Shown here in pieces: positions 41,689 to 51,702 of a stretch of 64,000 nt of DNA (the stretch's first letter is position 1; each line of letters starts with the position of its first letter). A program made the translations under genes and the position numbers. Source of the DNA: Nocardioides sp. W7 (GTDB lineage: Bacteria; Actinomycetota; Actinomycetes; Propionibacteriales; Nocardioidaceae); the NCBI RefSeq assembly GCF_022919075.1, contig NZ_CP095078.1, forward strand, positions 3,162,001 to 3,226,000. Direction: 5' to 3'. A model generated the notes under the pieces. It did no database searches and had not been told where the DNA came from. It was given only the letters and a program-made list of their open reading frames with translations.

Positions 41689-42795
41689 TTGTCCGGCCCG
41701 AACACCGACTACGACCCCGTGGAGGTCACTCCCTTGAAGCCCGAGGAGGTGGAGGCCGCCCGGGACGCCGCTCTCGCCGCGATCGCCGGAGCCGCCGACC
41801 TCGTCGAGCTCAAGCAGGTGCGCATCGACCACACCGGTGACCGGTCGCCGCTGGCGCTGGCCAACCGCGAGATCGGCGCGCTGCCGCCGCAGGCCCGCAA
41901 GGAGGCCGGCCAGCGGATCGGCCAGGCGCGCGGGGCGGTCAACAAGGCGCTCGGCGAGCGGCAGGCCGTGCTCGAGGTCGAGCACGAGGAGCGGATGCTG
42001 GTCGAGGAGACCGTCGACGTCACGCTGCCGACCGACCGGGTGCCCGCGGGCGCCCGACACCCGCTGACCACGGGCGCCGAGCGGATCGCCGACATCTTCG
42101 TGGCGATGGGCTGGGAGGTCGCCGAGGGCCCGGTCATCGAGGCCGAGTGGCTCAACTTCGACGCCCTCAACCTCGGACCCGACCACCCGGCGCGCACCAT
42201 GCAGGACACCTTCTGGACCGAGCCGGCCGACAGCGGCATCGTGCTGCGCACCCAGACCTCCCCGGTCCAGGCCCGCACGATGCTGACCCGTCAGCCCCCG
42301 ATCTACGTCGTCTGCCCCGGGCGGGTCTTCCGCACCGACGAGTACGACGCCACCCACAGCCCGATGTTCCACCAGGTCGAGGGGCTGGCCATCGACGAGG
42401 GCATCACGATGGCCCACCTGAAGGGCACCCTCGACCAGTTCGCGCGGACCATGTTCGGCGAGGGCATCAGCACCCGGTTCCGGCCGTCGTACTTCCCCTT
42501 CACCGAGCCGTCCGCCGAGGTCGACCTGGTCTGCTTCGTCTGCCGCGGCACCGGTGCCCTCGACGGCGCCACCTGCCGCACCTGCCGCGGCGAGGCGTGG
42601 ATCGAGTGGGGCGGCTGCGGCGTCGTGAACCCGCGGGTGCTGACCGCCTGCGGCGTCGACCCGGAGCGCTACACCGGCTTCGCCTTCGGCATGGGCATCG
42701 ACCGCACCCTGATGGTGCGCCACGGCATCGGCGACCTGCGCGCGCTCTTCGAGGGCGACGTCCGCTTCACCACGGCTTTCGGAACGGAAATCTGA
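41689..42795 (+). CDS. pheS: Phenylalanyl-tRNA synthetase alpha subunit (TTG start)
   Basis: Catalytic subunit of (alpha-beta)2 PheRS. The 368-residue product has an N-terminal coiled-coil (about 10-85) and a class II synthetase core with [23 protein letters not shown] and [14 protein letters not shown] (motif 3). TTG 41689 gives [15 protein letters not shown], the usual actinobacterial N-terminus, and follows GAAGAGG. An in-frame GTG at 41635 is possible but adds a non-homologous stretch. pheT starts 2 nt after the stop. Confidence 0.95.
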   Translation: MSGPNTDYDPVEVTPLKPEEVEAARDAALAAIAGAADLVELKQVRIDHTGDRSPLALANREIGALPPQARKEAGQRIGQARGAVNKALGERQAVLEVEHEERMLVEETVDVTLPTDRVPAGARHPLTTGAERIADIFVAMGWEVAEGPVIEAEWLNFDALNLGPDHPARTMQDTFWTEPADSGIVLRTQTSPVQARTMLTRQPPIYVVCPGRVFRTDEYDATHSPMFHQVEGLAIDEGITMAHLKGTLDQFARTMFGEGISTRFRPSYFPFTEPSAEVDLVCFVCRGTGALDGATCRTCRGEAWIEWGGCGVVNPRVLTACGVDPERYTGFAFGMGIDRTLMVRHGIGDLRALFEGDVRFTTAFGTEI

Positions 42796-42797
42796 GC

Positions 42798-45281
42798 ATG
42801 AAGGCATCCCGATCCTGGATCGAGGAGTACGTCGACCTGCCGGACGGCGTCACCACCGAGCGGCTGACCGACCGGTTGACCGACGTCGGCCTCAAGCTGG
42901 AGGCGATCGACCGCGCCGGTGACGCGATCACCGGCCCGCTGGTCGTCGGCCGGGTCCTGACGATGGAGCCCGAGCCGCAGAAGAACGGCAAGACCATCAA
43001 CTGGTGCACCGTCGACGTGGCCGACGCCAACGGCACCGGCGAGCCGCAGGGCATCGTGTGCGGGGCCCACAACTTCGCGCCCGGCGACCTCGTCGTCGTG
43101 GTGCTGCCGGGCGCCGTGCTGCCCGGCGACTTCTCGATCTCCGCGCGCAAGACCTACGGCCACCTGTCCGCCGGCATGATCTGCTCGGCCCGCGAGCTGG
43201 GCCTGGGCGAGGACCACGACGGGATCATCGTGCTGCCCGAGGGGGCCGGTGAGCCCGGCCAGGACGCCTTCGGCGTGCTGGGGCTCGACGAGGAGGTCAT
43301 CGAGCTCGAGGTCAACCCCGACCGGGCCTACGGCCTGTCGCTGCGCGGGATCGCCCGCGACGCCGCGCTGGCCTTCGACGCGCCGTACCGCGACCCGGCG
43401 CTGCGCGAGACGCCCGCCGCCAACGCGGACGGTTGGCCGGTGGAGGTCGAGGACGCCGTCGGTTGCCCGGTCTTCGTGGCCCGCCAGGTGACCGGCTTCG
43501 ACCCGAGCGCGCCCACGCCCGCCTGGCTGGCCGAGCGGATCCAGCACGCCGGCATGCGGCCGATCTCGCTGGCCGTCGACGTCACCAACTACGTCATGCT
43601 CGAGACCGGCCGGCCGATCCACGGCTACGACGCCGACAAGGTGCAGGGCACGATCCGGGTACGCCGGGCGCGCGCGGGGGAGCGGCTGACCACCCTGGAC
43701 GGCACCGAGCGGGAGCTCTCGCCCGAGGACCTCGTCGTCACCGACGACTCCGGCCTGATCGGCCTCGGCGGCGTGATGGGCGGCGAGACCACCGAGATGT
43801 CCTCGACCACCACCTCGGTGCTGGTCGAGGCGGCCCACTGGGACGCCACCGCCATGTTCCGCACCGGCAAGCGTCACAAGATCAGCTCCGAGGCCGGCAA
43901 GCGCAACGAGCGGGGCGTCGACCCGACGATCTGCGAGGCCGCCGCCGACCGCGTCGTCGAGCTGCTCGTCGCCCACGGTGGCGGCACCGTCCACCCCGGC
44001 GTCACCGTGGTCGGCACCCCGCCCGCCCCGACGACCATCGAGATGGCGACGGACCTGCCCGCGCGGGTCACCGGCATCGACGTCGCCGCCGCGACGACGG
44101 TCGCCGACCTGGAGGCGGTGGGCTGCACGGTCGTCGTCGACGGCGACCGGCTGACCGCGACCGCGCCGCCGTGGCGCCCCGACCTGACCGACCCCTTCGA
44201 CCTGGTCGAGGAGGTCGCCCGCGTCGTCGGGTACGACGCCGTGCCCTCGGTCGTCCCCACGCCCACCGCCGGTCGCGGGCTGACCCGCGAGCAGCGGCTG
44301 CGCCGCCGCGTCGGTCGCACCCTCGCCGGCGCCGGCTGCGTGGAGGTCGTCAGCTTCCCGTTCGTCGGCGAGGCCACCTTCGACGCGCTCGGCCTGACCG
44401 CCGACGACCCGCTGCGGCACACCGTCGGCCTGGCGAACCCGCTCTCGGCGGAGGAGCCGGCGTACACCACGACCCTGCTGCCCGGACTGCTGAAGGCGGC
44501 GGCCCGCAACCTCGGTCGCGGTGCCCCGGGCGTGGCGCTCTTCGAGACCGGCACGGTCGCCTTCCCGGTCGACAACGGCCCGGCGCCGATCTACGGCGTC
44601 GAGTCGCGTCCCAGCGACGACGAGCTGGCCAGGCTCTTCGCCGCCCTGCCCGATCAGCCGCTGCACCTGTCGGCCGTGCTGGCCGGCGAGCGTGAGCGCG
44701 CCGGCTGGTGGGGCGAGGGTCGGGAGTCCGGCTGGGCCGACGCGATCGGCCTGGCCCGGCGACTCGCCCGCGAGGTCGGGGTCGAGCTGGTCGTCGAGGC
44801 GGCCGTGCGGATGCCCTGGCACCCCGGTCGCTGCGCGCGGCTGCTGGTCGACGGCCGGCCCCTCGGGCACGCCGGCGAGCTGCACCCGAAGGTCGCGAAG
44901 GCGTTCGGGCTGCCGGCCCGGTCCGCCGCCCTCGAGATCGACCTGGACCTGCTGATGCGCCATGCCGTCGACGTGACGGCCGGACCCGAGGTCTCGGGCT
45001 ACCCGGTCGCCAAGGAGGACGTCGCCCTGGTCGTCTCGGACGCCACGACGGCGGCCGCGGTGGAGGCAGCGCTGCGCGAGGGCGCCGGCGAGCTGCTGGA
45101 GTCACTGCGGCTCTTCGACGTCTACACCGGCGAGCAGGTCGGCGAGGGGCACAAGTCCCTGGCCTTCGCGCTCCGCTTCCGGGCGGCCGACCGCACCCTC
45201 ACCGACGAGGAGGTCGCCGCCGCTCGCGACGCCGCGGTCGCGCTGGCCACGGCACGGACCGGCGCCGCCCAGCGGGCCTGA
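42798..45281 (+). CDS. pheT: Phenylalanyl-tRNA synthetase beta subunit
   Basis: 827-residue beta subunit responsible for tRNA binding and editing. From the N-terminus: an OB-fold EMAP-like domain (about 40-150), B3/B4 editing domain (about 210-390, with YVMLETGRPIHGYDADKV), B5 domain (about 405-475), the catalytic-like core (about 490-690), and the anticodon-binding FDX-ACB domain at the end (GYPVAKEDVALVVS ... SLAFALRFRAADRTLTDEEV). ATG 42798 follows pheS by 2 nt. The regulator gene starts 3 nt after the stop. Confidence 0.97.
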   Translation: MKASRSWIEEYVDLPDGVTTERLTDRLTDVGLKLEAIDRAGDAITGPLVVGRVLTMEPEPQKNGKTINWCTVDVADANGTGEPQGIVCGAHNFAPGDLVVVVLPGAVLPGDFSISARKTYGHLSAGMICSARELGLGEDHDGIIVLPEGAGEPGQDAFGVLGLDEEVIELEVNPDRAYGLSLRGIARDAALAFDAPYRDPALRETPAANADGWPVEVEDAVGCPVFVARQVTGFDPSAPTPAWLAERIQHAGMRPISLAVDVTNYVMLETGRPIHGYDADKVQGTIRVRRARAGERLTTLDGTERELSPEDLVVTDDSGLIGLGGVMGGETTEMSSTTTSVLVEAAHWDATAMFRTGKRHKISSEAGKRNERGVDPTICEAAADRVVELLVAHGGGTVHPGVTVVGTPPAPTTIEMATDLPARVTGIDVAAATTVADLEAVGCTVVVDGDRLTATAPPWRPDLTDPFDLVEEVARVVGYDAVPSVVPTPTAGRGLTREQRLRRRVGRTLAGAGCVEVVSFPFVGEATFDALGLTADDPLRHTVGLANPLSAEEPAYTTTLLPGLLKAAARNLGRGAPGVALFETGTVAFPVDNGPAPIYGVESRPSDDELARLFAALPDQPLHLSAVLAGERERAGWWGEGRESGWADAIGLARRLAREVGVELVVEAAVRMPWHPGRCARLLVDGRPLGHAGELHPKVAKAFGLPARSAALEIDLDLLMRHAVDVTAGPEVSGYPVAKEDVALVVSDATTAAAVEAALREGAGELLESLRLFDVYTGEQVGEGHKSLAFALRFRAADRTLTDEEVAAARDAAVALATARTGAAQRA

Positions 45282-45284
45282 CCG

Positions 45285-48200
45285 GTGGACCTGCGCCTGC
45301 TCGATGCGGTGAGCTGGCGCGGGTCGCCGGTGGCGGGCGAGCGCGCCCAGGTGCTGCTCGCGGCGCTGGCGCTCGCCGAGGGACGGGTGCTCTCCGACAC
45401 CAGCCTGGTCGCAGAGATCTGGGGCACCGACGACGAGCCTGCGCACCCGACCAAGGCGCTCCAGGTCGTCGTCTCCCGGGCCCGCAACCAATCGGCCCCC
45501 GAGGTCGTGGTCCGCGCCGGGCACGGCTACCGGCTCGGGCTGCCCGGGGCCGCGGTCGACGCGCTCGCGGTGCAGCAGCACCTCGCGGCCGCCCGCTCGG
45601 CGTACGCCGCGGCGCAGCCGGCGCTCGCCGAGCGGGAGGCGGCCGCCGCGCTCGTCCCGGTGGCGGCTGACGGCGCCGGCGCGCTGGGAGCCGTGCGTGA
45701 GCGCGCCCGGGCGTCGATGGCCGAGGCCCGGGCACTGCGGGGCCGGGCGCTCTCGGACCTCGGACGCCACGACGAGGCGCTGCCCGGGCTGACCGCGGCC
45801 GTGGCCGAGGCCCCCGGCGACGAGGCGCTGCTGGTGGCGCTGCTGCGCAGCGAGGCGGCGGTGCGGGGCGCGGCAGCAGCCCTGGACCGCTACGAGCGGC
45901 ACCGCGCGGCCCTGCGCGACCGGCTCGGCACCGACCCCGGCCCCGATCTGCAGAGCCTGCACGCCGAGCTGCTGGTCCGCGACCACCCCGTCCGCGAGGG
46001 ACTCCGGTACGACGCCTCGCGGCTGATCGGCCGTGACGACGATGTCGCCGCCCTGGTCGGGATGACCCGGTCCTCGCGGCTGGTCTCGATCGTCGGGCCC
46101 GGCGGTCTGGGCAAGACCCGGCTCGCCCACCTGCTCGGGCGGCTGGCCGATCAGCCGACCGTGCACTTCGTCGAGCTGGTCGGCGTCACCTCGCCGGACG
46201 GGGTCGCCGCCGAGATCGGCGACACCCTGGGCGTGCGCGACTCCTACGTCGTCCGCGCCCACGAGTCGGCCCGGCGCACCGACCTGCTCGGGCGCATCGT
46301 CGACCGCATCGGGACCACGCCGTCGCTGCTGGTCCTCGACAACTGCGAGCACGTCGTCGACGCGGTGGCCGACCTGGTCGCGCTGCTGCTGGCCCGGACC
46401 CCGCACCTGAGCGTGGTCACGACGACCCGGGCGCCGCTGGGGCTGGCCGCGGAGCGGGTCTACCTGCTGCCCCAGCTCGGCGCTGACGACGCGATCGAGC
46501 TGTTCCGCGAGCGGGCCACGGCCGCGCGCCCCGGCGTACGCCTCGACGACGTGGAGGTTCGTGCCCTCGTGGAGCGCCTCGACGGGCTGCCGCTGGCCGT
46601 CGAGCTCGCCGCGGCGCGGGTCCGGGCGATGTCGGTCGCAGAGATCACCCGCCGGCTCGACGACCGGTTCGCGCTGCTGCGCGGAGGCAGCCGGGACGCG
46701 CCCGAGCGGCACCAAACCCTGCTGGCGGTCATCGACTGGTCCTGGGCCCTGCTCCCCGAGGCCGAGCGGGCGGCGCTGCGCCGGCTGTCGGTCTTCCGCG
46801 ACGGCTTCGGCATCGACGGCGCGACCGCCGTGGTCGGGTCGGTCGAGGCACTCGACCTGGTCGCCCGTCTGGTCGAGCAGTCGCTGGTCACCGTGCACGA
46901 GGGCGAGGAGCTCCGCTACCGCCTGCTCGAGACGGTGCGGGAGTTCGGCCGGCTGCGGCTCGTCGAGTCGGGGGAGCAGGCTGCGGTGGAGGCGAGGCTG
47001 CGGGGCTGGGCGGCCGGTTTCGCCGAGGAGCTCGCGCCCCGGCTGTTCACGCGCGGCCAGGTCGCGATGATGGCGGCCCTCCGCGCCGAGGAGGGCAACC
47101 TCGTCGACGTCCTGCGCCGCTCGCTCGCCGATCGCGACGCCGAGGCGGTGGTGCAGCTGGCCGCCGCGCTGATGGGGTTCTGGTCGGTCGAGGGCGCCCA
47201 CCTGAAGGTCGTCGCGATGGCCCCGGCCGTCGAGGAGCTGCTCCACGGCGCCGCGCTGCCCGAGGACCGGCACGACATCCTGCGGGCGGTCCTGTCCGCT
47301 GTCGTCGTGAACTCGATGATCTTCGCCGCCGAGGTCTCCGCGCTCGCGATGGACCGGCTGGCCGAGCTCGGTCCCGGCACCCAGCCCCAGGTCGCCGGCC
47401 TGGTCCGCGCCCTGCTGCTGAGCGGCGGGGCCGAGGACGACCAGGAGGTCCTCGAGACGCTGTGCGACGACCCCGACCCCTACGTCGCCCGGATCGCGTT
47501 GCAGTGGGCCTGCCAGATCTACGAGAACGCCGGGGAGATCCGGCTGGCCCGCGAGCGCGGCGAGCGGGCCCTGCGGATGTGGGACGCCGCGGACGGTCCC
47601 TGGGGCCGGGCCCTGACCACGGCGCAGCTGTCGGGCCTGGCCCTGGCCGCCGGTGACCTCACCGAGGCGTCTCGCCTGGCCGCCGAGGCGCTGCCGGATC
47701 TGGTCGCGCTGGGGGCCCGGGAGGACGCCGGGCAGGCCCGGGCGGTCTTCGCCGTGGCGGCGCTGCGCGAGGGACGGACCGATGAGGCCGAGCAGATCAT
47801 CGAGGAGATCGCCGCGGACGGCGGTGCGGAGTCGCTGATGGGCGGCTCACTCGTGGTGCTGTGCGGGCGGGCGGAGATCGCCCTCGCCCGGGGGCGGGTG
47901 GCCGACGGGCTGGCGTCGTACCGCACCGGTATCGCGGAGCTCGCCCACCGTCCTGTCCCCGGGTCGGTGCCCGCCTCGGTCTCGCCGTGGGTGCTCTTCC
48001 CGAGCGCGGCGGCGCTGTGTGCGCACCTCCGGCACGGGCAGCGCGACCACGCGGTCGCCCTGCAGCACGACCTGCGCGAGCGGTGCCTGGCCACCCTGGA
48101 CGCCGGGGCGCCGCACCTCGACTACCCGGTCATCGGCTCGGTGGTCTACGCGCTCGGGCTGTGGGACCTCACCCGCCCGGAAGGCGTCGGGCCGCACGCG

Positions 48201-48392
48201 GTCGAGCTGCTGGTCGCGGCGGACCGGTTCGCCTACAACCGGATGCTGCCGAGCCTGGACTGGGCGTACGCCGCACAGTGCGCCGAGGACCTGGTCCCCG
48301 GCGCGCTGGCGGCGGCGCGGGCGGCGCTCGGCGAGCGTCGGCCCCACGAGCTGCGCGACGACGTACGACGCCTCGTCGCGCAGCTCGGCTGA
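45285..48392 (+). CDS. SARP-type regulator with BTAD, NB-ARC ATPase and TPR-like regions
   Basis: 1035-residue AfsR-like transcription factor. Winged-helix DNA-binding domain about 1-90, bacterial transcriptional activation domain about 95-230, then a STAND/NB-ARC ATPase with Walker A VGPGGLGKT (270-278), Walker B LLVLDNCEH and GLPLAVELAAAR. A helical TPR-like C-terminus covers about 580-1035. SARPs bind direct repeats with an 11-bp period next to -10 elements; such a triple repeat lies upstream of the convergent ABC exporter (50226-50254). GTG 45285 is 3 nt after pheT, so it may be read through from pheST. It likely senses nucleotide state or a ligand. Confidence 0.88.
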   Translation: MDLRLLDAVSWRGSPVAGERAQVLLAALALAEGRVLSDTSLVAEIWGTDDEPAHPTKALQVVVSRARNQSAPEVVVRAGHGYRLGLPGAAVDALAVQQHLAAARSAYAAAQPALAEREAAAALVPVAADGAGALGAVRERARASMAEARALRGRALSDLGRHDEALPGLTAAVAEAPGDEALLVALLRSEAAVRGAAAALDRYERHRAALRDRLGTDPGPDLQSLHAELLVRDHPVREGLRYDASRLIGRDDDVAALVGMTRSSRLVSIVGPGGLGKTRLAHLLGRLADQPTVHFVELVGVTSPDGVAAEIGDTLGVRDSYVVRAHESARRTDLLGRIVDRIGTTPSLLVLDNCEHVVDAVADLVALLLARTPHLSVVTTTRAPLGLAAERVYLLPQLGADDAIELFRERATAARPGVRLDDVEVRALVERLDGLPLAVELAAARVRAMSVAEITRRLDDRFALLRGGSRDAPERHQTLLAVIDWSWALLPEAERAALRRLSVFRDGFGIDGATAVVGSVEALDLVARLVEQSLVTVHEGEELRYRLLETVREFGRLRLVESGEQAAVEARLRGWAAGFAEELAPRLFTRGQVAMMAALRAEEGNLVDVLRRSLADRDAEAVVQLAAALMGFWSVEGAHLKVVAMAPAVEELLHGAALPEDRHDILRAVLSAVVVNSMIFAAEVSALAMDRLAELGPGTQPQVAGLVRALLLSGGAEDDQEVLETLCDDPDPYVARIALQWACQIYENAGEIRLARERGERALRMWDAADGPWGRALTTAQLSGLALAAGDLTEASRLAAEALPDLVALGAREDAGQARAVFAVAALREGRTDEAEQIIEEIAADGGAESLMGGSLVVLCGRAEIALARGRVADGLASYRTGIAELAHRPVPGSVPASVSPWVLFPSAAALCAHLRHGQRDHAVALQHDLRERCLATLDAGAPHLDYPVIGSVVYALGLWDLTRPEGVGPHAVELLVAADRFAYNRMLPSLDWAYAAQCAEDLVPGALAAARAALGERRPHELRDDVRRLVAQLG

Positions 48393-48395
48393 GGC

Positions 48396-49229
48396 TCACA
48401 TCTTCCGCGAGTAGCTCCGCACCGCGAGCGGGGCGAACACCGCGACCACGATCGCGCATCCGAGCAGGGCCCAGCCGACCTCCGCGGTGACCTGGCCGTC
48501 GTTGAGCAGGTCGCGGACCGCGGTCACCACGTGCGAGACCGGGTTGACGTTCACGAACGCCCGCAGCCCGCTCGGCAGCGTCTCGGCCGGGACGAACGCG
48601 TTCGACAGGAACGTCAGCGGGAACATGATCATCATCGAGATGGCCTGCACGCTGCGAGCGGTCTTGGCGATGGTGCCGAGCCAGGTGAAGATCCAGGCCA
48701 GCGACCAGCCGGCGACGATGGTCAGCAGCGCGCCGGCGAGCACCCCGACGACTCCGCCTCCGGGGCGGTAGCCCATCACCAGGCCGGTGAGGATGGTCAG
48801 TCCGGTCGCGATCGTGTACCGCGACAGGTCCGCGACCATCGGGCCGGCCAGCGGGGCGATCCGGGCCATCGGCAGCGACTTGAACCGGTCGAAGACGCCC
48901 TTGTCCATGTCCTCGCGCAGCTGGACGCCCGTGGCCATGCAGACGGTGAGGGTCGTCTGGGCCAGGATGCCGGGGATCAGCAGCGGCAGGTAGCTCGCCA
49001 CGTCGCCGGAGATGGCTCCACCGAAGACGTAGGCGAACATCGCCGTGAAGAGCAGCGGCTGGATGATGACGTCGAAGAACTGCTCGGGATTGCGCAGCAT
49101 CTTCGTCCACGAGCGCCAGGCCATCGCCCGGGTCTGCCGGATGGTGTCGGGCACGGAGACCCGGGTCGCGAGCTCGCGCTCGCGGAGGTCGTACGACGCG
49201 GCGGTCGGGGCGGGGAGCAGGGTGGTCAT
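48396..49229 (-). CDS. ABC-2 type exporter permease (DrrB-like)
   Basis: 277-residue membrane permease with about six hydrophobic segments and the ABC-2 pattern: MAWRSWTKMLRNPEQFFDVIIQPLLF at the start, GVQLREDMDKGVFDRFKSLPMARIAPLAGPM in the middle, and FLSNAFVPAETLPSGLRAFVNVNPVSHVV near the end. It pairs with the ATPase gene upstream (4-nt overlap) to form a DrrAB-like drug or natural-product exporter. The gene ends 3 nt from the convergent SARP gene. Substrate unknown. Confidence 0.9.
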   Translation of the reverse strand: MTTLLPAPTAASYDLRERELATRVSVPDTIRQTRAMAWRSWTKMLRNPEQFFDVIIQPLLFTAMFAYVFGGAISGDVASYLPLLIPGILAQTTLTVCMATGVQLREDMDKGVFDRFKSLPMARIAPLAGPMVADLSRYTIATGLTILTGLVMGYRPGGGVVGVLAGALLTIVAGWSLAWIFTWLGTIAKTARSVQAISMMIMFPLTFLSNAFVPAETLPSGLRAFVNVNPVSHVVTAVRDLLNDGQVTAEVGWALLGCAIVVAVFAPLAVRSYSRKM

Positions 49230-50203
49230 CGCGCGGTCTCCAGCTGGTCGTCGTGGGTGGGGGAGCCGGTCAGGGCCAGGAAGACCTCGTCGAGGGTCGG
49301 CTTCTGGACGGTCGCGGCCAGGATCGACAGGCCCGCCTCGCGCAGCCCGATGAGCACGTCGGCGGCCAGGTTCGCATCGGCCAGCGGGACGTTCAGGCCG
49401 CCCGCCTCCGGAGTCGGTACGGCGTGCTCACCCACGACCCGTCGGACGACGGCGCCGGCGGCGTCCGTCCCCGCGGGGTCGGCCAGCCGCAGCTGCAGCG
49501 TGGAGGAGCCGACCTGGCTCTTGAGCTCGTCGGGGGTGCCCTCGGCGACCTTGCGGCCGTGGTCGATGACCGCGATCCGGTCGGCGAGCTGGTCGGCCTC
49601 GTCGAGGTACTGGGTGGTGAGCAGCACCGTGCAGCCCTCCGCGACCAGGGCGCGGATGGTGTCCCACATCTGACCGCGGGTGCGCGGGTCGAGGCCGGTG
49701 GTCGGCTCGTCGAGGAAGATCAGCGGCGGCCGGGTGATCAGGGACGCCGCCAGGTCGAGCCGTCGGCGCATGCCGCCGGAGAAGTGCTTGATGGGGCGGT
49801 CGGCCGCATCCTCGAGACCGAACCTGCCGAGCAGGTCGTCGGCGGTGCTCCGCGACGGCTTGGAGGACAGGCCCTGGAGCCGACCGAAGAGCCAGAGGTT
49901 CTCCCGGGCGGTCAGGTCCTCGTCGACCGACGCGTACTGCCCGGTGACGCCGACGAGCTGGCGGATCATGTGCGGGTGCTCGCGGACGTCGACGCCGAAG
50001 ATCGAGGCCGAGCCGCCGTCGATCGGCAGCAGGGTCGCCAGCATCCGGATCATCGTGGTCTTGCCGGCGCCGTTGGGCCCGAGGACGCCGAACACCTCGC
50101 CGCGGCGTACCTCGAGATCGATGCCGTCGACGGCGCGCTGGGTGCCGAAGGTCTTGACCAGGCCGGTCGCGTGGACCGCCAGGTCGGTGGGGAGTGAGGT
50201 CAT
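49226..50203 (-). CDS. ABC exporter ATP-binding protein (DrrA-like)
   Basis: 325-residue ATPase with Walker A LGPNGAGKTTM (about 37-47), the Q-loop region, signature HFSGGMRRRLDLA, Walker B LIFLDEPTTGLDP and the H-loop LLTTQYLDEA. The additional C-terminal region of about 90 residues (AEGTPDELKSQVG onward) is typical of daunorubicin-resistance DrrA proteins. ATG 50203 is preceded on its own strand by an 11-bp-spaced direct repeat that fits a SARP operator. First gene of the exporter operon. Confidence 0.93.
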   Translation of the reverse strand: MTSLPTDLAVHATGLVKTFGTQRAVDGIDLEVRRGEVFGVLGPNGAGKTTMIRMLATLLPIDGGSASIFGVDVREHPHMIRQLVGVTGQYASVDEDLTARENLWLFGRLQGLSSKPSRSTADDLLGRFGLEDAADRPIKHFSGGMRRRLDLAASLITRPPLIFLDEPTTGLDPRTRGQMWDTIRALVAEGCTVLLTTQYLDEADQLADRIAVIDHGRKVAEGTPDELKSQVGSSTLQLRLADPAGTDAAGAVVRRVVGEHAVPTPEAGGLNVPLADANLAADVLIGLREAGLSILAATVQKPTLDEVFLALTGSPTHDDQLETAR

Positions 50204-50225
50204 GCCACCAGGGTGGGGCGGCCCG

Positions 50226-50254
50226 GTTTCACGGCGCCTTCACGCCGCCTTCAC
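50226..50254 (-). promoter_or_regulatory. Predicted SARP operator: three direct repeats at 11-bp spacing
   Basis: Read on the minus strand, GTGAAGG (50254-50248), GTGAAGG (50243-50237) and GTGAAAC (50232-50226) are heptamers separated by exactly 4 nt. The last one ends 10 nt before CACCCT, a poor -10 candidate 6 nt before the DrrA-like start. SARP sites are heptamer direct repeats with this period. Confidence 0.65.
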
Positions 50255-50274
50255 CCCCCGGGTGGTGCTCCCGC

Positions 50275-51642
50275 TCAGCCGAGGGGCGGCAGCGGAAGGG
50301 TCGCGACCTGCAGGAAGTGGTCCGAGGCGATCTGCGCGCGGCTGTGGTAGGTCTGGTTGCGATAGCCGCAGGAGCCCTTCGCCTGGCCCAGGCTCAGGAG
50401 GTAGTCGCGCCGCAGAGGGGTGCGGTACACCGGGAACTTCGAGTCCTGGGTGGTGGGGTACTGCCCGCCCACGATGCTCGTGGTGGCGTAGGCGTCGTAG
50501 AAGCCGGCGTTCATCAGGGCCTGGTGGACGTTGTTGTAGGGCAGCGTGTTGGCGGTCGAGTTCAGGTCGCCGCCCAGGATCACCTGGTTGCCGAAGCGGC
50601 TCTGCAGGCTGCGCAGGATGGCGATCGTCTGGTTCACCTGGCGGGCCCGGATCTCCCACTCCTTCCGGCTGCCGACGACGCCCACCCGGAGGTGATTGGA
50701 GGTGAGGACGAACGGCGCCTGGTCGCCGCTGACGGACTGCAGCCGGGCCCACGCGATCAGCGAGTCCTTGTTGAACGCGGGGTCGACGATCCGCTCGAGA
50801 CCCGAGTCGAGCTTGCGGAACTTGCTCGCGTCGTAGAACACCCGGGTGCCGACCAGGCCGGGCCGGCGGCCCTTGGGCGGGCGGTAGGCCTCGTCATCGA
50901 GGGCGTCGACCCAGGTGGCCGCGGGATCGGGGTCCACCTCGTTGAGCCGGTCCAGGATCCAGCGCCGCTGGGGCCGGGACCCGAACTCGAGGCGCTCGGA
51001 GCCGCTGGCCTCCTGGATGGCCAGGGCGTGCGCGCCGCTGCGGAGGATCTCGGAGACCGCGTTGTCGCCGCGGAGCGTCCAGTTCAGCGTCGGGCCGAGG
51101 TGCCGGTCGGCGGCCCAGCTGCGCACGTTGAAGGCCGCGACGGTGACCTGGTCCTGGGCGGCGGCGGTGCACGGAGCGGTGATCGGGGCCTGGATCCACT
51201 TCGCCGGGCTCGCCGTCTTCGAGCCGTCGCGGCGGTAGCCGACGACCTTCACGAAGGAGTAGTTGCCGGAGGCCGGCACGGCCCCGAACGCATGCCGTAC
51301 GACGAGAGTGCGGCGCTTGCGGCTGACCCGGTAGGACTTCACCTTCACGTTCATCTTGCGGCTCGGGCTGACCTGCACCGCGACCCGCTTGAACCCGGCG
51401 ACGCGCCGGGAGCGCTCCCAGGTCACCTTGATCCGCCCGTCGTTGGTGGCGGCCAGGTGGACCTTGAGGTTGCCGGTGCCGTTGCGCGCGCTGCCGGAGG
51501 CGGTGCCGGTGGGGTTGGCGTTGCGCCGCTCGGCGGGTGCCTGGTGGGCGTCGGCGGGTGTGGCCAGCAGGGTGGCGCCGAGGGCAAGGACGGTGCCTGC
51601 GATGAGGGACGCGACGGGCCGGGTGCGTGAGGGTGCGGTCAT
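50275..51642 (-). CDS. Secreted endonuclease/exonuclease/phosphatase family protein
   Basis: 455-residue secreted protein. A signal peptide covers about 1-32 (SLIAGTVLALGATLLATPADA). A fibronectin-III-like domain covers about 50-145 (NLKVHLAATNDGRIKVTWERS). The EEP catalytic domain is about 155-450: VTVAAFNVRSW (metal-site Asn), AIQEAS (metal Glu), SNHLRVG, LGGDLNST (Asp-x-Asn) and SDHFLQV (catalytic His). The intact site predicts a DNase, phosphodiesterase or phosphatase outside the cell; substrate unknown. Upstream on its strand, TAGGAT (51703-51708) is a possible -10. Confidence 0.85.
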   Translation of the reverse strand: MTAPSRTRPVASLIAGTVLALGATLLATPADAHQAPAERRNANPTGTASGSARNGTGNLKVHLAATNDGRIKVTWERSRRVAGFKRVAVQVSPSRKMNVKVKSYRVSRKRRTLVVRHAFGAVPASGNYSFVKVVGYRRDGSKTASPAKWIQAPITAPCTAAAQDQVTVAAFNVRSWAADRHLGPTLNWTLRGDNAVSEILRSGAHALAIQEASGSERLEFGSRPQRRWILDRLNEVDPDPAATWVDALDDEAYRPPKGRRPGLVGTRVFYDASKFRKLDSGLERIVDPAFNKDSLIAWARLQSVSGDQAPFVLTSNHLRVGVVGSRKEWEIRARQVNQTIAILRSLQSRFGNQVILGGDLNSTANTLPYNNVHQALMNAGFYDAYATTSIVGGQYPTTQDSKFPVYRTPLRRDYLLSLGQAKGSCGYRNQTYHSRAQIASDHFLQVATLPLPPLG

Positions 51643-51702
51643 GAGGAGGCTCCGATGGAGGTCGGTTGGTCGGTGCCTCGCTCATCGGCGGCACAACGCC
51701 CC

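Noticed and set aside
42669..44963. Minus-strand open frame of about 760 codons over pheT
   Set aside because: Low-complexity Gly/Arg/Val/Asp sequence of an antisense frame; no ribosome-binding site or motif.
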